Of a DNA stretch of 64,000 bases, positions 63,262 through 64,000 are shown one piece after another. The position numbers and the translations under genes are program-made. Below the pieces are notes generated by a model. It saw only the letters and a list, made by a program, of their open reading frames with translations, searched no databases and was not told the origin of the DNA. Numbering within the stretch: the stretch's first letter is position 1; each line of letters begins with the position of its first letter. This stretch comes from Rubrobacter indicoceani (lineage in GTDB: Bacteria; Actinomycetota; Rubrobacteria; Rubrobacterales; Rubrobacteraceae), in NCBI RefSeq assembly GCF_003568865.1, contig NZ_CP031115.1:1364001-1428000 (forward strand), read 5' to 3'.

Positions 63262-64000
63262 ATGACCGACCCGAACGTCAGGCAGAGCAAGCTGAAGAGC
63301 GGCCTCCGGGTTTTCTCGGAGCCCCTTGACGAGGCGACGAGCATCTCGCTCGGGGTCTGGATCCGGGCCGGTTCGCGCGACGAGCGGCCCGAGGTCGCCG
63401 GCATAAGCCACCTGATGGAGCACATGCTCTTCAAGGGGACGCCGGAGATGAACGCGCTGCAGGTCGCCGAAGCCTTTGAGTCTATCGGGGCGCAGGAGAA
63501 CGCGGCGACGGGCGAGGAGTACACCGTGCTGTACGCCCGCTTCCTGCCGGAGAACCTTGAGCGGGCGCTTGAGATCATGGCGGACATGGTCCAGAACCCG
63601 ACCATGGCCGACCTCGAGCGCGAGCGCGAGGTGATAGTCGAGGAGATCCGGATGTACGAGGACCGCCCCGACCAGATGGCCGACGAGCATCTCTCGTCGC
63701 TGATCTTCCACAACGACTCGCTCGGGCGACCCATAATAGGCTCCGCCGAGACGGTGCGCGGCGTCGACCACGACACGCTCACGGGCTTTCACGAGGCGAC
63801 GTACAACACCGCGAACGTCTTTGTTATCGGGGCCGGGAAGCTTGACTCGGACGAGTTCGAGAGGATGGTCTCCGAGAAGTTCGCCGAAGTACCTGCGGGC
63901 GAGCCGTTTGTGCGGGAGGCGAGGCCGGAGGTCCCGTCGGAGCGCTTTTTCTACAGGGAGAAGGAGAGCGAGCAGTACCACGTCTCCATCGGTTCGCTCG
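63262..64000 (+). CDS. M16 family zinc peptidase, cut by the window end
   Basis: The visible 246 codons start MTDPNVRQSKLKSGLRVF and run past the window. The inverse zinc motif HLMEH (HxxEH) in AGISHLMEHMLFKGTPEM is present, as is the downstream GAQENAATGEEYTVLYARF region and the acidic EVIVEEIRMYEDRPDQ that supplies the third zinc ligand. This family (PqqL/YmxG type) often follows pnp. The ATG comes directly after the pnp stop. Full domain content cannot be seen. Confidence 0.92.
   Translation, partial: MTDPNVRQSKLKSGLRVFSEPLDEATSISLGVWIRAGSRDERPEVAGISHLMEHMLFKGTPEMNALQVAEAFESIGAQENAATGEEYTVLYARFLPENLERALEIMADMVQNPTMADLEREREVIVEEIRMYEDRPDQMADEHLSSLIFHNDSLGRPIIGSAETVRGVDHDTLTGFHEATYNTANVFVIGAGKLDSDEFERMVSEKFAEVPAGEPFVREARPEVPSERFFYREKESEQYHVSIGSL

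Noticed and set aside
1-64000. tRNA genes, CRISPR arrays, insertion sequences or prophage
   Set aside because: Gaps are short and filled with leaders or promoters; I saw no cloverleaf, spaced repeats, transposase or integrase.

Overview
This is about 64 kb of GC-rich bacterial chromosome, nearly all on the + strand and densely packed with essential genes. The gene orders are actinobacterial: cysteine desulfurase-mnmA, DUF948-small membrane protein-alaS-ruvX-mltG-aroE, coaD-SepIVA-like-DUF177-rpmF, and comM-dprA-whiG-rpsB-tsf-pyrH-frr-uppS-cdsA-dxr-rseP-ispG. Frequent TTG starts, a WhiG-type sigma factor and a pilT-pilC pair suggest a deep-branching actinobacterium such as Rubrobacter. That assignment is inference; no database search was possible. 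I see no tRNA, rRNA, CRISPR, prophage or insertion sequence.

Region by region. 0-4.7 kb: a cysteine desulfurase feeds an unusual IscU-MnmA fusion for tRNA thiolation, followed by a stress-type cassette (DUF948 protein, YtxH-like protein, degenerate RsbW-like protein, SigB/F-type sigma factor). 4.7-12.5 kb: alaS, ruvX, mltG, aroE, then pilT and pilC separated by a structured leader. 12.5-13.6 kb: two minus-strand genes, one a membrane-anchored HNH nuclease. 13.6-18.2 kb: rpe and an FMN-riboswitch-controlled riboflavin operon (ribD-ribE-ribBA-ribH) ending in a strong bidirectional terminator shared with convergent rpmB. 18.6-24.8 kb: a FakA/FakB-like fatty acid kinase pair, recG, rsmD, coaD and a SepIVA-like coiled-coil protein. 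24.9-31.9 kb: DUF177, rpmF, type II fatty acid synthesis (plsX, fabH, fabD, fabZ, fabG, acpP, fabF) and rnc. 32-38 kb: smc, ftsY, ffh. 38-41 kb: rpsP-khpA-rimM-trmD-rplS-rnhB-yraN. 41-53 kb: comM, dprA, whiG, rpsB, tsf, pyrH, frr, uppS, cdsA, dxr, rseP-like and ispG. 53-53.4 kb: a frameshifted GFA-family remnant. 53.4-64 kb: rimP-nusA-infB-ylxP-rbfA-nrnA-truB-ribF, then rpsO, pnp and the start of an M16 peptidase gene.

The genes form linked housekeeping blocks: sulfur transfer to tRNA, riboflavin/FMN/FAD (rib operon plus ribF), lipid and phospholipid synthesis (fatty acid kinase, plsX-fab, cdsA), isoprenoid and cell-wall lipid carrier (dxr, ispG, uppS), protein targeting (ftsY, ffh), ribosome synthesis and maturation, and RNA turnover (rnc, pnp, nrnA). 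Start codons commonly overlap the preceding stop (ATGA, GTGA, TTGA), which implies translational coupling.

The observations most worth follow-up are the IscU-MnmA fusion with one cluster-ligand Cys missing, a promoter-proximal terminator in the rimP-nusA-infB leader (probable NusA attenuator), a Cys3His motif appended to NusA, a possible divergent c-di-GMP-type leader before pilC, a degenerate anti-sigma-like protein coupled to a sigma gene, a truB gene with no standard start codon, and the frameshifted GFA gene. No wholly new multi-gene system is evident.
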